From NCBI GenBank assembly GCA_934590135.1, contig CAKTOT010000107.1, forward strand, positions 1-6,994: DNA of 6,994 bases, written 5' to 3'. Of the stretch, positions 6,883 to 6,994 are shown in pieces. A program made the translations under genes and the position numbers. The first letter of the stretch is position 1, and each line of letters opens with the position of its first letter. Under the pieces are notes generated by a model. The model was not told where the DNA came from, did not search any database, and was given only the letters and a program-made list of their open reading frames with translations. The stretch comes from an uncultured Muribaculaceae bacterium. GTDB taxonomy: Bacteria; Bacteroidota; Bacteroidia; Bacteroidales; Muribaculaceae.

Positions 6883-6994
6883 CACAAAAATGCCGACAAT
6901 CAGCTTCCCCAAGCCAAACATTCAACGATGAAAACATGAACCGCCGCCGTTTTTTTCTGAAAGGAAACGGGCGATTGCGCCGAGTAGGCCAAAA

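Noticed and set aside
6922..6993. A minus-strand open frame ending in TGA at 6922 (FGLLGAIARFLSEKNGGG...), which could be the last codons of an upstream gene.
   Set aside because: It has 23 codons with no start in view and two other frames are also open here, so it is not distinguishable from chance.
6936..6994. An open plus-strand reading frame at the right edge beginning MNRRRFFLKG, resembling a twin-arginine (RRxFLK) signal start.
   Set aside because: Only 19 codons are visible, the residues after the motif (GNGRLRRVGQ) are charged rather than hydrophobic as a Tat signal needs, and no plus-strand promoter is seen. It could be the start of a divergent gene, but the window cannot settle it.

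Overview
The window carries six protein-coding genes, all on the minus strand and all reading from the right edge toward the left. The organism looks like a member of the Bacteroidales, possibly a Muribaculaceae-like gut lineage. The evidence is TAnnTTTG-type -7 promoter elements ahead of two genes, the lack of clear Shine-Dalgarno sequences before the start codons, a lipoprotein with two META domains, and protein motif variants typical of that phylum. The family-level placement is an inference.

Layout in the direction of transcription: (1) 6822-5317, a sodium/amino-acid symporter of the AGCS (alanine/glycine:cation) family, behind a TAATTTTG promoter element; (2) 5287-4448, lgt, prolipoprotein diacylglyceryl transferase, only 29 bp downstream; (3) 4371-2842, a polytopic membrane protein with the motif pattern of a GT-C fold glycosyltransferase (GT39/PMT-like); (4) 2746-1895, a lipoprotein with two META/HslJ-like domains; (5) a perfect 14-bp inverted repeat at 1827-1866, then a TACCTTTG promoter element and aroE, shikimate dehydrogenase (1784-1017); (6) 956 to the left edge, the N-terminal 318 residues of a ComEC/Rec2 DNA-uptake channel. 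The ComEC gene has no stop codon inside the window.

The genes fall into two likely transcription units. The right one runs from the symporter through lgt and the glycosyltransferase, and perhaps into the META lipoprotein. The left one is aroE-comEC. The theme of the right unit is the cell envelope: nutrient uptake, lipoprotein maturation, glycan transfer at the membrane, and a lipoprotein that Lgt itself would modify. The left unit joins aromatic amino-acid biosynthesis to a competence channel, with no obvious functional link.

No RNA genes, mobile elements or CRISPR arrays are visible, and no intergenic gap exceeds about 175 bp. I see no convincing undescribed multi-gene system. The observations most worth a second look are a low-complexity Lys/Thr/Ala-rich insertion within the ComEC N-terminal domain, similar polar low-complexity tails on two other membrane proteins here, the palindrome that overlaps the aroE promoter region, and the unassigned GT-C type transferase.
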